Shown here piece by piece: positions 36,220 through 44,365 of a stretch of 64,000 bases of DNA. The stretch is from Modestobacter roseus (GTDB taxonomy: Bacteria > Actinomycetota > Actinomycetes > Mycobacteriales > Geodermatophilaceae). A model generated the notes under the pieces. The model did no database searches. It was given only the letters and a program-made list of their open reading frames with translations, and was not told where the DNA came from. The stretch lies in assembly GCF_007994135.1 (NCBI RefSeq), contig NZ_VLKF01000001.1, positions 3,534,001 to 3,598,000 of the forward strand, written 5' to 3'. The first letter of the stretch is position 1. Each line of letters begins with the position of its first letter. The position numbers were made by a program, and so were the translations under genes.

Positions 36220-36270
36220 CGGGGCAGGGCAGGATGGGCGGGTGCGTCCCCGCCCGTCCGGCCCCTCCCG

Positions 36271-36636
36271 GTGAACACCCCGCTGCTCGTCGCGGTGACC
36301 GCCGTCGCCGTCGCGCTGGCCCTGCTGGGCGTGCTGAGCACCGCGCTGCGCCGCCGGATCGGCACCGCCCACCTGGTCGGGGCCGGGCTGCTGCAGCTGC
36401 TGGTGCTCGCACTGGCCGCCGTCGCGGTCGCCGGGCTGGTGGGCGGGCACCGGCCCACCGAGCTGGCCACCTTCCTGGGCTACCTGGCCAGCGTGGTGCT
36501 GCTGCCGCTGGCCGGGGTGCTGTGGGCGCGCACCGACCCCACCCGCTGGGCGGGCACGATCATCGCGGTCGCGGCCGCCGCCGTCGCCGTCATGGTCTGG
36601 CGGCTCGAGCAGGTCTGGCAGGTCACCGGTGGCTGA
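36271..36636 (+). CDS. hypothetical membrane protein (four helices)
   Basis: The 121-residue protein starts with GTG at 36271. Hydrophobic segments at about residues 3-22, 35-55, 68-88 and 95-112 fill most of its length, with HRPTELATFLGYLASVVLLPLAGVLWARTDPTRW the only distinctive stretch. I do not recognise the family. Its stop overlaps the start of the next gene by eight bases, so the two are one operon and may form a complex. Confidence 0.7.
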   Translation: MNTPLLVAVTAVAVALALLGVLSTALRRRIGTAHLVGAGLLQLLVLALAAVAVAGLVGGHRPTELATFLGYLASVVLLPLAGVLWARTDPTRWAGTIIAVAAAAVAVMVWRLEQVWQVTGG

Positions 36637-37084
36637 GCCCTCCGACGCACCACCCGAACCGACGTCGGCCACCGCGGACACCACCCGCGGACCCGGCCGG
36701 GTGCTGGTCGCGCTCTACGGCGTCTTCGCGCTCGCCGCCGGCGCCCGCGCCACGGTGCAGCTGGCGACCCGCTTCGACGAGGCGCCGCTGGCCTACCTGC
36801 TCTCGGCGCTCGCCGCGGTCGTCTACCTGGTCGCCACCGTCGGGCTGGCCCGCGGCGGACGCGGTGGTCGGCGCACGGCGCTGGCCGCCGTCAGCGTGGA
36901 GCTGGCCGGCGTGCTCGTCGTCGGCACGCTCTCGCTGCTGGACCCGGTCGCCTTCCCCGACGCCACCGTCTGGTCGAACTACGGTCAGGGCTACGGGTTC
37001 ATCCCGCTGGCGCTGCCGGTGCTCGGACTGCTCTGGCTGCGCCACCAGTCCCAGGTCGCCGCCGACCGGGGCGATCCGCGCTGA
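36629..37084 (+). CDS. hypothetical membrane protein (four helices)
   Basis: The 151-residue protein has a polar Pro/Thr-rich N-terminus (1-23), then four hydrophobic segments at about 25-45, 55-75, 85-105 and 122-140. WSNYGQGYGFIPLALPVLGLLWLR lies before the last helix. GTG 36629 overlaps the upstream gene. No known family was recognised; it resembles small actinobacterial membrane proteins of unknown function paired with a second small membrane protein. Confidence 0.7.
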   Translation: MAEPSDAPPEPTSATADTTRGPGRVLVALYGVFALAAGARATVQLATRFDEAPLAYLLSALAAVVYLVATVGLARGGRGGRRTALAAVSVELAGVLVVGTLSLLDPVAFPDATVWSNYGQGYGFIPLALPVLGLLWLRHQSQVAADRGDPR

Positions 37085-37152
37085 CCCCCTGACCGGGTGG
37101 TCCTCACCCCTGTCGGTGGTGCCCAACCGAGTGCCTCGTTAAAGTCGCTCCC

Positions 37153-39465
37153 GTGGTGGACCAGGCCGGGGGACGGGTGAGCTCCGGTACCGAGGTCCCA
37201 CCGGAGGCCGCGGCCGCCCTCGCCGGCACCGGCGCCCCGGTCGTCGACAGCGAGCGCAGCCACCAGGCGTCCGTGGTCGGCGCCGCCGAGGCCGCGGTCT
37301 CGGGCACGAGCAGCGACACCGGTGCGCGGGCCGCGCTGCCCGGGGTGCTGGCCGACGTGCCGGTCGCGGTGCTCGTCATCGACCAGAGCGACGGCGCCGT
37401 GGTCTACGCCAACAGCGCCGCGATCGAGCTGGCCGGCAACGTCCGCCTCCCGCTGCCCGTCGACACCTGGGGCGCCTCGGTCGGGCTGACCGACCTCGGC
37501 GGCGCCCCGCTCGCCAGCACCGGCAACCCGCTGTCCCTGCTGGCGCAGGGGCGCCCGGTGACCGGCGAGGCGGTGCGGCTGACCCCGCAGCGCAGCTCCG
37601 ACGAGATGCGTGCCGCCAGCGCGACCGCCACCGACACCCCCGCGCAGCTGCTGTGGGTCACCGGCTTCCCGCTCTCCCGCGACGGCAGTGAGCAGCGCCT
37701 GTCCCTCGTGGTGTTCCTGCAGCTCGACGAGGGGCACCACCTCGCCGACCCCGACACCCACCTGCAGGCGCTGCGCGACCGGGCCGTCGTCGCCACGGAC
37801 ATCGCCTTCACCATCACCGACCCCCGCCAGCCCGACGACCCGCTGGTCTGGGTCAACCCGTCGTTCAGCCGCATCACCGGTTACAGCTACGAGGAGAGCG
37901 TCGGCCGCAACTGCCGGTTCCTGCAGGGTTCGGCCACCGACCTCGCGCGGGTCGCCGACCTGCGCACGGCGCTCCGGGCGCACGAGCCGGTGACGACGAC
38001 GCTGCTCAACTACCGCAAGGACGGCACGGCCTTCTGGAACCAGCTGTCCATCACGCCGGTCTTCGACGGCGAGGGCGAGCTGGTCAGCTTCGTCGGGGTG
38101 CAGACCGACGTCACCGAACGCGTGCGGGTCGAGGACGACCGGACCGCCGCCTTCGCCGCCGAGCAGGCCGCCCGGCACGAGGCCGAGGTCGCCCGTGAGG
38201 CGGCCGAGCGGGCGCAGAGCCGGCTGGCGCTGATGGCCGAGGCGACGAGCACGCTGAGCGCCACCCTCGACCTCGACGACCTGCTCGACCGGCTCTCCTC
38301 GCTGTGCGTCCCCCTGCTGGCCGACTGGGTGTTCATCACCCTGGTCGACGAGCACGGCGCCGTCACCGGCACCTCGGCCGCCCACCGGCGGGGCCTCACC
38401 GATGCGCTGCGCCGCTTCGCGGCGCTGCGCATCGCCGACCTGCCCGAGGCCGCGCCGATCCGGCGGGTCCTCACCTCCGCCGAGCCGGTCCTGGTCCCGG
38501 AGGTCACCGCGGAGATCCTGGACCGGGCCGCCCCCGACCCGGCGCTGCGCGCGGTGATGGCCGAGCTGGGCACCTCCTCGCAGCTGACCGTGCCGCTGGT
38601 GGCCCGCCGCCGCACCCTGGGCGCGCTCACCCTGGTCGCGGAGACCCAGGAGCGCCGCTTCGGCCCGGACGACGTCGACCTGGCCCGTGACCTGTCGCGC
38701 CGGGCCGCGATGGCGATGGACAACGTGCGGCTGTACCAGCAGGAGCACTCGGTCGCCGAGACGCTGCAGCGCTCGCTGCTGCCCGAGCTGCCCGAGATCC
38801 CCCGGATCAGCGCCGCGGGGGAGTACGTCAGCGCCTCCACCGCCGCCGAGGTGGGCGGGGACTTCTACGACCTGCTGCAGCTGCCCGACGGCTCGGTGGG
38901 CATCGCCATCGGCGACGTCGTCGGGCACGACGTCGCCGCCGCCGCCGCGATGGGCCACCTGCGCGGGCTGCTGCGCGCCTGCGCCTGGGACGCGGGGGAG
39001 ACCGACGCCGGGCAGGTGCTCGACCGGGTCGACACCCTGGTCCAGGGGCTGCACGTGGCCCGGATGGCGACGATGGTCTACGCCCGCGCGGTGCCCCCGG
39101 CCGAGCCGGGCCGTCCCTGGCACCTGACCCTGGCCAACGCCGGTCACCCGCCGCTCGCGCTGCGCCGGCCCGACGGGTCGGTGGAGCTGCTCGACGGGGT
39201 CACCGGCCTGCTCATCGGCGTCGACGACAGCGTGCGGCGCCGGTCGCAGACGTTCGAGGTGCCCGCCGGCTCGACCCTGGTGGCCTACACCGACGGGCTC
39301 ATCGAGCGCCCAGGCGCGGACATGGACACCGGCATCGCCCTGCTGGTCGAGCGGCTCGCGGTGGCGCCGGTGGACGCGCCCCCGGCGGAGCTGTGCGTCG
39401 CCGCCGTCGGGCCGAGCCCCGACCGCCGCGACGACATCGCCGTCATCGCCGTCCGCTTCGACTGA
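37153..39465 (+). CDS. LOV-domain blue-light photoreceptor phosphatase (PAS-LOV-GAF-PP2C)
   Basis: The 770-residue protein has a loose N-terminal PAS-like region (about 50-190), a LOV domain (about 205-320), a coiled linker, GAF (about 355-520) and a SpoIIE/PPM phosphatase (about 535-770). The LOV core is complete: NPSFSRITGYSYEESVGRNCRFLQG with the flavin-adduct cysteine at about residue 254, NYRKDGTAFWNQLSITPV and FVGVQTDVTER. Phosphatase metal sites are visible in EVGGDFYDLL, IGDVVGHDVAAA and VAYTDGLIER. Blue light should therefore control dephosphorylation of an anti-sigma antagonist, as in general stress partner switching. GTG 37153 is the chosen start; GTG 37156 is equivalent. Confidence 0.92.
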   Translation: MVDQAGGRVSSGTEVPPEAAAALAGTGAPVVDSERSHQASVVGAAEAAVSGTSSDTGARAALPGVLADVPVAVLVIDQSDGAVVYANSAAIELAGNVRLPLPVDTWGASVGLTDLGGAPLASTGNPLSLLAQGRPVTGEAVRLTPQRSSDEMRAASATATDTPAQLLWVTGFPLSRDGSEQRLSLVVFLQLDEGHHLADPDTHLQALRDRAVVATDIAFTITDPRQPDDPLVWVNPSFSRITGYSYEESVGRNCRFLQGSATDLARVADLRTALRAHEPVTTTLLNYRKDGTAFWNQLSITPVFDGEGELVSFVGVQTDVTERVRVEDDRTAAFAAEQAARHEAEVAREAAERAQSRLALMAEATSTLSATLDLDDLLDRLSSLCVPLLADWVFITLVDEHGAVTGTSAAHRRGLTDALRRFAALRIADLPEAAPIRRVLTSAEPVLVPEVTAEILDRAAPDPALRAVMAELGTSSQLTVPLVARRRTLGALTLVAETQERRFGPDDVDLARDLSRRAAMAMDNVRLYQQEHSVAETLQRSLLPELPEIPRISAAGEYVSASTAAEVGGDFYDLLQLPDGSVGIAIGDVVGHDVAAAAAMGHLRGLLRACAWDAGETDAGQVLDRVDTLVQGLHVARMATMVYARAVPPAEPGRPWHLTLANAGHPPLALRRPDGSVELLDGVTGLLIGVDDSVRRRSQTFEVPAGSTLVAYTDGLIERPGADMDTGIALLVERLAVAPVDAPPAELCVAAVGPSPDRRDDIAVIAVRFD

Positions 39466-39478
39466 GGCGCCGGCCTCC

Positions 39479-40000
39479 TCAGCCCTCCTCGACCAGCGCC
39501 TGCTGCAGGCCGTAGGCGCCGCGGTGGAACAGCAGCGGCGTGCGGCTGGCGTCGGCCCCCAGGTCGAGCACCCGGGCGACGACGATCGTGTGGTCGCCGC
39601 CGTCGTACTCGGCCCACAGCTCGCTGTCGATCCAGGCGACCACGCCCTCGAGCATCGGGGAGCCGTGCGGGCTGGGCGCCCAGCGCACCCCGGCGAACTT
39701 GTCGGTGCCGGAGCGGGCGAACTGCCGGGAGAGGTCGCTCTGCTGCTCGCCCAGCACGTTCACGCAGAACCGGCCCGCGTCGCGCAGCTGCGGCCAGGTG
39801 CGCGAGGTGCGGGCCGGGGCGAAGGCGACCAGCGGCGGGTCCAGCGACAGCGAGCTGAACGACTGGCAGGTGAACCCGACCGGGCCGTCCGGGCCCGCCG
39901 CGGTCACCACGGTCACGCCGGAGACGAAGTGGCCCAGCACGTCGCGCATCAGCTGGGGGTCGACCACGGGGGCGGGGACGTCGGCGCTCACGCGTCCCAT
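39479..40000 (-). CDS. flavin reductase-like FMN-binding protein
   Basis: The 173-residue protein belongs to the flavin reductase domain family (split-barrel): MRDVLGHFVSGVTVVTAAGPDGPVGFTCQSFSSLSLDPPLVAFAPARTSRTWP, then FCVNVLGEQQSDLSRQFA. It would supply reduced flavin to a monooxygenase. No monooxygenase is adjacent. ATG 39998-40000 is nine bases after GGAG; a GTG three codons in is possible. It follows the HMG-CoA lyase gene by 25 bases, probably as one operon. Confidence 0.87.
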   Translation of the reverse strand: MGRVSADVPAPVVDPQLMRDVLGHFVSGVTVVTAAGPDGPVGFTCQSFSSLSLDPPLVAFAPARTSRTWPQLRDAGRFCVNVLGEQQSDLSRQFARSGTDKFAGVRWAPSPHGSPMLEGVVAWIDSELWAEYDGGDHTIVVARVLDLGADASRTPLLFHRGAYGLQQALVEEG

Positions 40001-40025
40001 CCCACCACGCTCCGGAGGTGCCGGC

Positions 40026-40964
40026 TCAGGACGGCCGGACCGGCCCCCGCGGCACCGGCGCACCACCGGCCCGGTACAGCGAGCTGGGCAGCGGGTGACC
40101 GACCGCCCGCTCGGTGACGGCGGCGGCGGCGAGCACCGCGGCCAGCTCGATGCCCGTGTCGACCTCGGCGTCGGCGAGCCACCAGACGAGCTCCTCGGTG
40201 GCGATGTTGCCGCTGGCGCCCGGCGCGAACGGGCACCCGCCCAGGCCACCGACCGAGGCGTCGAGCTGGGTGACCCCGGCCTGCACGGCGGCCAGCGCGT
40301 TGGCCTGGCCGGTGCCGCGGGTGTCGTGGAAGTGCACGCCCACCGGCGTGCCCGGGCAGGCCCGGCGGACGGCGTCCAGCAGCCGCACCACCCGGCCCGG
40401 CGTGGTGGTGCCGATCGTGTCGCCCAGGCACAGCGCGTCGGCGCCACCGGTGACCGCGGCGCGGGCGACGTCGACGGTGCGGGTGAGGGGGGTGCGCCCG
40501 TCGAACGGGCAGTCCCAGGCGGTGGCCACCACGACCTCCAGCGACCCGCCGGCCCCGTGCGCCAGGGCGGCGATCTCGCCGACCGCGGCCAGCGCCTCGG
40601 CGGTGCCGCGCCCGGCGTTGGCCCGGCTGTGCGAGTCGGCGGCGGAGACGACGTACTCCAGGTGCGGGACGCCGGCGTCGACCGCGCGGACGGCGCCGCG
40701 GGGGTTGGCGACCAGCGCGGAGAAGTGCACGCCGGGGAAGCGGTGCAGCTCGGCGGCCACCTGGTCGGCGTCGGCGAGCGCCGGCACGGCCTTCGGCGAG
40801 ACGAAGGAGGTCACCTCCACCCGGCGGACGCCGGTGGCGACGATGGCCTCGAGCATGGCCAGCTTGTCGGCCAGCGGCAGCGGGTCCTCCAGTTGCAGGC
40901 CGTCGCGCATGCCGACCTCCCGGACGTCGACCGCCGCGGGCAGCACCAGGTCGAAGTCGTTCAT
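40026..40964 (-). CDS. mvaB: hydroxymethylglutaryl-CoA lyase
   Basis: The 312-residue TIM-barrel enzyme cleaves HMG-CoA to acetyl-CoA and acetoacetate, the last step of leucine breakdown. REVGMRDGLQ (Arg20, Asp21) and VGVHFHDTRGTGQAN supply metal ligands and the catalytic arginine. GGLGGCPFAPGASGN carries the catalytic cysteine loop. ATG 40962-40964 gives MNDFDLVLPAAVDVREVG. No other leucine-catabolic genes are visible next to it. A parS-like palindrome lies 37 bases upstream. Confidence 0.92.
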   Translation of the reverse strand: MNDFDLVLPAAVDVREVGMRDGLQLEDPLPLADKLAMLEAIVATGVRRVEVTSFVSPKAVPALADADQVAAELHRFPGVHFSALVANPRGAVRAVDAGVPHLEYVVSAADSHSRANAGRGTAEALAAVGEIAALAHGAGGSLEVVVATAWDCPFDGRTPLTRTVDVARAAVTGGADALCLGDTIGTTTPGRVVRLLDAVRRACPGTPVGVHFHDTRGTGQANALAAVQAGVTQLDASVGGLGGCPFAPGASGNIATEELVWWLADAEVDTGIELAAVLAAAAVTERAVGHPLPSSLYRAGGAPVPRGPVRPS

Positions 40965-41000
40965 GCGGCCATCCTGCACCCGGCGTTCCACCCCGCGTCC

Positions 41001-41014
41001 GTTCCACGTGGAAC
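41001..41014. other. parS-like palindrome GTTCCACGTGGAAC, copy 2
   Basis: Perfect palindrome in the 64-base gap between the HMG-CoA lyase start and the stop of the small cysteine protein. It is identical to copies 1 and 3. Confidence 0.5.
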
Positions 41015-41028
41015 CGGGGGCGGAACCG

Positions 41029-41262
41029 TCAGGGGCCGTACTGGCAGGCCCGGCACAACCCGGCGTCGTCCGGCACGTCCTCGACCGGCACCACCCGGAC
41101 CCAGGTGCCGCAGAGCGCCTGCACCTGTTCGTGGGACTCGCGGGCCGCGGCCCCGGGCTCCGCGGCGACGGCGTGCAGCGGCCCGGTCATCGTCTCGCCG
41201 CCGGGCCGGCCGGGGGCGGGTGGGGCAGGCGGGCGGACTTCCCGTCCGACGAGGTTCGGCAT
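41029..41262 (-). CDS. small cysteine-containing protein, function unknown
   Basis: The 77-residue protein starts at ATG 41260-41262 ([18 protein letters not shown]). After a proline-rich N-terminus it has HEQVQALCGTWVRVVPVEDVPDDAGLCRACQYGP at the C-terminus; the three cysteines (C, then C-x-x-C) could bind a metal. Many actinobacteria have small proteins with this type of CG/CRAC ending, but I cannot name the family. Same strand as the lyase, 64 bases upstream. It is short, so the call is moderately secure only because of the ordered cysteines and a clean gap to the neighbours. Confidence 0.55.
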   Translation of the reverse strand: MPNLVGREVRPPAPPAPGRPGGETMTGPLHAVAAEPGAAARESHEQVQALCGTWVRVVPVEDVPDDAGLCRACQYGP

Positions 41263-41300
41263 GCGCCCAGCTTGCCCCACCGCCCCGCCTGCCCCGCGGC

Positions 41301-43538
41301 TCAGCCGGCGACCGGCTCCGGCACCCGGTCGTCGTCCCGGGCGGAGAGCTTGGCGCCCTCGATGTCCAGGTCGGGCAGCGCCCGGTCCAGCCAGCGCGGC
41401 AGCCACCAGGCCGAGCGGCCCAGCAGCGCGAGCACCGCGGGCACCAGCGTCATCCGGACGACGAAGGCGTCCACCAGCACGCCCACCGCCAGCCCGAACG
41501 CGATCGCCTTCACGGTGACGTCCTCGATGGTCACGAAGCTCCCGAACACCGAGAACATGATCAGCGCCGCGGCGACGACCACCCGCGAGGCGTGCCGCAT
41601 GCCGGCGACCACCGCCTCGCGCGGCTCCGCCCCGTGCACGTACTCCTCGCGCATCCGGGAGACCAGGAAGACCTCGTAGTCCATGGCCAGGCCGAACAGC
41701 ACGGCCATCAGCAGGATCGGCATGAAGCTGATCACCGGGCCGGTGGCCGGGACGCCGAAGAGGTCCATCAGCCAGCCCCACTGGAAGACCGCGACCACGG
41801 CGCCGAAGGAGACGCCCACCGAGAGCAGGAAGCCCAGGGCGGCCTTGACCGGCACCAGGATCGACCGGAACACCAGCAGCAGCAGGACCAGCGCCAGGCC
41901 GACGACGACCACGGTGAACGGCAGCAGCGCGTCGGCCAGCCGGTCGGAGACGTCGATGGCGACGGCGGTCTGCCCGGTGACCGAGACCTCCGCACCGGTC
42001 TCGGTCTCCAGGTCGTCGCCCAGGTCGCGCAGGTCGCCCACCAGGGCGCTGGTCTCCTCGCTCTGCGGGCCGCTCTCCGGCACCACCGAGACGATCGCGG
42101 CGGTGCCGTCGCCGACCACCTGCGGCGCGGCGTAGGCGACGTCGTCCAGCCCGCCCTCGAACTCACCGGGCGTGCCCGTGGGGGTGCCACCGATGCTGAC
42201 GGCGGCCTGGCCGGCGGTCTGCTCGGCGGTCGCCGGGTCCAGGCCGTCGAGGAAGACCAGCAGCGGGCCGTTCACGCCGGGGCCGAAGTACTCGGCGATC
42301 GCGTCGTAGGCCTGCCGCTGCGGGGTCTCCTCACCGGCGCTGCTGGCGTCCGGGAGGGCCAGCTGCAGCTGGGCGGCGGGGATGGCGCAGACCAGCAGCG
42401 CGGCGAGGACGCCGAGCACGGTCAGCGCGGGGCGGCGGGTGACCAGGCGGGCCCAGCGGGCGCCACCGGTGCGGGCGGGGGAGTCGGCGTGCGCGGCCAG
42501 CGCGAGCTCGCGGCGGTGCGCGCGGGAACCCGGCTTCGGCGCCATCCGTGCCCCGGCGAAGCCGAGCAGGGCCGGCACCAGGGTCAGCGCGACCAGCACG
42601 GCGACCAGCACGGTGCCGGCCGCACCCAGGCCCATCACGGTCAGGAACGGGATGTTGACCACGGCCAGCCCGGACAGCGCGATCACCACGGTCAGGCCGG
42701 CGAAGACGACCGCGGAGCCCGCCGTCCCGGTGGCCCGGCCGGCCGACTCCTCCGGCGCCATGCCCTGCGCGAGCTGCGAGCGGTGCCGGCTGACGATGAA
42801 CAGCGTGTAGTCGATGCCGACCGCCAGGCCGATCATCAGCGCCAGGGTCGGCGCGGTGGAGGAGAGCGTGATGACGCCGGAGAGCGCGAGCAGACCGGTC
42901 AGCCCGATCCCCACCCCGACCAGGGCCACCAGCAGGTTCATCCCCGCTGCGAGCAGCGAGCCGAAGGTGATCACCAGCACCAGGACGGCGACGACGACGC
43001 CGATCAGCTCCAGCGGCCCGACGGTCACCGCCCCGGAGTTGAACGCACCCCCGCCGACCGCGACCTCCAGGCCGGCGTCCTCGGCCGGGGCGGTGGCCGA
43101 CTGCAGCCGCTCGAGTGCGTCCTCCTCCAGCTCGAGCGGGCCGACGGAGTAGGTCACCGTGGCCAGCGCGGCCCGGCCGTCGGGGCTGATCTGCTGGGTG
43201 GTGAAGGGGTCCTGCACCGCGGCGACGTCGTCGACCTGCCCAGCTGCCGCCACTGCCGCGCCGATCGCCTGGGCGTACTGCGGGTCGGTCACGGTGCTGC
43301 CGTCCGGGGCGACGAACACCAGGTCCGCGCTCACCCCCGCGGCGGCCGGCGCGACCTCGTCCAGCCGGTCGAGCGCGGTCTGCGACTCCGAGCCGGGGAT
43401 GGTGAACTCGTCGTCGAACTCCCCGCCGATCGTGAGGAAGAGCGCGATGACCGCGCCCAGCACCGCGACCCAGGCCGCGGTGAACAACGCACGTCGGCGG
43501 TAGGCGGCACGGCCCAGCCGGTAGAGCAGGGTGGACAT
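41301..43538 (-). CDS. MMPL-family RND transporter
   Basis: The 745-residue membrane transporter has two repeats of one helix, a large external loop and five further helices. TM1 is near residues 15-35. The first loop (about 45-190) contains GSESQTALDRLDEVAP. The second repeat has a loop near 390-550. Signature parts include MIGLAVGIDYTLFIVSRHRSQLAQGM and MAVLFGLAMDYEVFLVSRMREEYVHG, the Asp-Tyr proton-relay pairs in both repeats. Such proteins export lipids or drugs. It lies 44 bases downstream of a TetR-family gene, its probable repressor. Substrate unknown. Confidence 0.93.
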   Translation of the reverse strand: MSTLLYRLGRAAYRRRALFTAAWVAVLGAVIALFLTIGGEFDDEFTIPGSESQTALDRLDEVAPAAAGVSADLVFVAPDGSTVTDPQYAQAIGAAVAAAGQVDDVAAVQDPFTTQQISPDGRAALATVTYSVGPLELEEDALERLQSATAPAEDAGLEVAVGGGAFNSGAVTVGPLELIGVVVAVLVLVITFGSLLAAGMNLLVALVGVGIGLTGLLALSGVITLSSTAPTLALMIGLAVGIDYTLFIVSRHRSQLAQGMAPEESAGRATGTAGSAVVFAGLTVVIALSGLAVVNIPFLTVMGLGAAGTVLVAVLVALTLVPALLGFAGARMAPKPGSRAHRRELALAAHADSPARTGGARWARLVTRRPALTVLGVLAALLVCAIPAAQLQLALPDASSAGEETPQRQAYDAIAEYFGPGVNGPLLVFLDGLDPATAEQTAGQAAVSIGGTPTGTPGEFEGGLDDVAYAAPQVVGDGTAAIVSVVPESGPQSEETSALVGDLRDLGDDLETETGAEVSVTGQTAVAIDVSDRLADALLPFTVVVVGLALVLLLLVFRSILVPVKAALGFLLSVGVSFGAVVAVFQWGWLMDLFGVPATGPVISFMPILLMAVLFGLAMDYEVFLVSRMREEYVHGAEPREAVVAGMRHASRVVVAAALIMFSVFGSFVTIEDVTVKAIAFGLAVGVLVDAFVVRMTLVPAVLALLGRSAWWLPRWLDRALPDLDIEGAKLSARDDDRVPEPVAG

Positions 43539-43582
43539 CGGTTCTCCTGGTCGGCGGATCGGGTCGGCGGATCGGGGTCGGG

Positions 43583-44209
43583 TCAGGGGGACGGCGGCGC
43601 GGGGGCGACCGCCCCGCGGACGAGCGCGAGCAGGGCGGCGCGGCGCAGCGGTTCGAGATCGCCCTCGGCGGTGAGGGACATGGCCGTGAGGCCGCTGAGC
43701 AGCGCGGTCGCCGCCCCGATGAGCTCGGCGGCGGGGAGGGTGAAGGTCAGCCCGGCCTCGGCGGCCGTCCGGTCGACCAGCGCCGCCAGCCGGCCGCCGA
43801 CCTGCTCGTCGTGCCGGCGGAGCACCGCGGCGGCCTCGGGGTGCCGGGCGGCGTGCAGGGTGTACTCGGTGACCACCAGCGCCCAGGTGCGGTCACAGCG
43901 GAAGGCGCTCAGCACCCGGTCGACCGCGGCGGCCAGCGGGTCGGGCTCGTCGGCGAGGCCGGTGAGGAGCTCGGCGACCCGGGCGAGGTCACGCTCGACC
44001 TCGCGGGTCATCAGCGCCTCGAACAGCTCGTCCTTGGTCTTGAAGCTGGAGTAGAAGGCGCCGCGGGTGAACCCACCGCGGCTGCAGACGTCCTCCACGC
44101 TGGCCGCGGCGAACCCCTGCTCGGCGAAGGTGTCGAGGGCGGCGTCCAGCAGCCGCTCGACGGTGGCCTCACGGCGGCGCTTGGGCCGCTCCAGATCGGT
44201 CGCCGTCAC
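43583..44209 (-). CDS. TetR-family transcriptional regulator
   Basis: The 208-residue regulator has a helix-turn-helix in the first 60 residues (AALDTFAEQGFAAASVEDVCSRGGFTRGAFYSSFKTKDELFEAL) and a variable ligand-binding C-terminus. GTG 44207-44209 (VTATDLERPKRRREA) is the chosen start; an ATG eight codons upstream would place the palindrome GATACA-N4-TGTATC on the start codon. It precedes the MMPL transporter gene on the same strand and likely represses both. Confidence 0.9.
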   Translation of the reverse strand: MTATDLERPKRRREATVERLLDAALDTFAEQGFAAASVEDVCSRGGFTRGAFYSSFKTKDELFEALMTREVERDLARVAELLTGLADEPDPLAAAVDRVLSAFRCDRTWALVVTEYTLHAARHPEAAAVLRRHDEQVGGRLAALVDRTAAEAGLTFTLPAAELIGAATALLSGLTAMSLTAEGDLEPLRRAALLALVRGAVAPAPPSP

Positions 44210-44226
44210 GATGCAGGACTGTATTG

Positions 44227-44242
44227 GATACATCGCTGTATC
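44227..44242. promoter_or_regulatory. palindrome GATACA-TCGC-TGTATC, probable TetR operator
   Basis: Perfect 6-base arms with a 4-base spacer, 18 bases upstream of the tetR start. The surrounding 30 bases are AT-richer than the region and include the likely -10, so a bound repressor would block transcription of tetR and the transporter. Confidence 0.5.
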
Positions 44243-44304
44243 GAGAACTCGTGGCGGGTGTGACGTGCGTTGCCTCGAGGGGCGGTCACCGCCCCCCTGC
44301 GGAG

Positions 44305-44348
44305 ACGACCGTCCCCCCGCACCGGTGCCGGTACGGGGGGACGGTCGT
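44305..44348 (-). terminator. hairpin terminator after glpD
   Basis: ACGACCGTCCCCCCG (44305-44319) pairs perfectly with 44334-44348; an inner ACCGG/CCGGT stem closes the loop. It is 17 bases beyond the glpD stop. Confidence 0.8.
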
Positions 44349-44365
44349 TGCTCGGGTCGGGCGGG

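Noticed and set aside
39540-44054. A plus-strand frame of about 1500 codons over the flavin reductase, lyase and MMPL genes
   Set aside because: It is antisense to four well-supported minus-strand genes and shows only biased composition.
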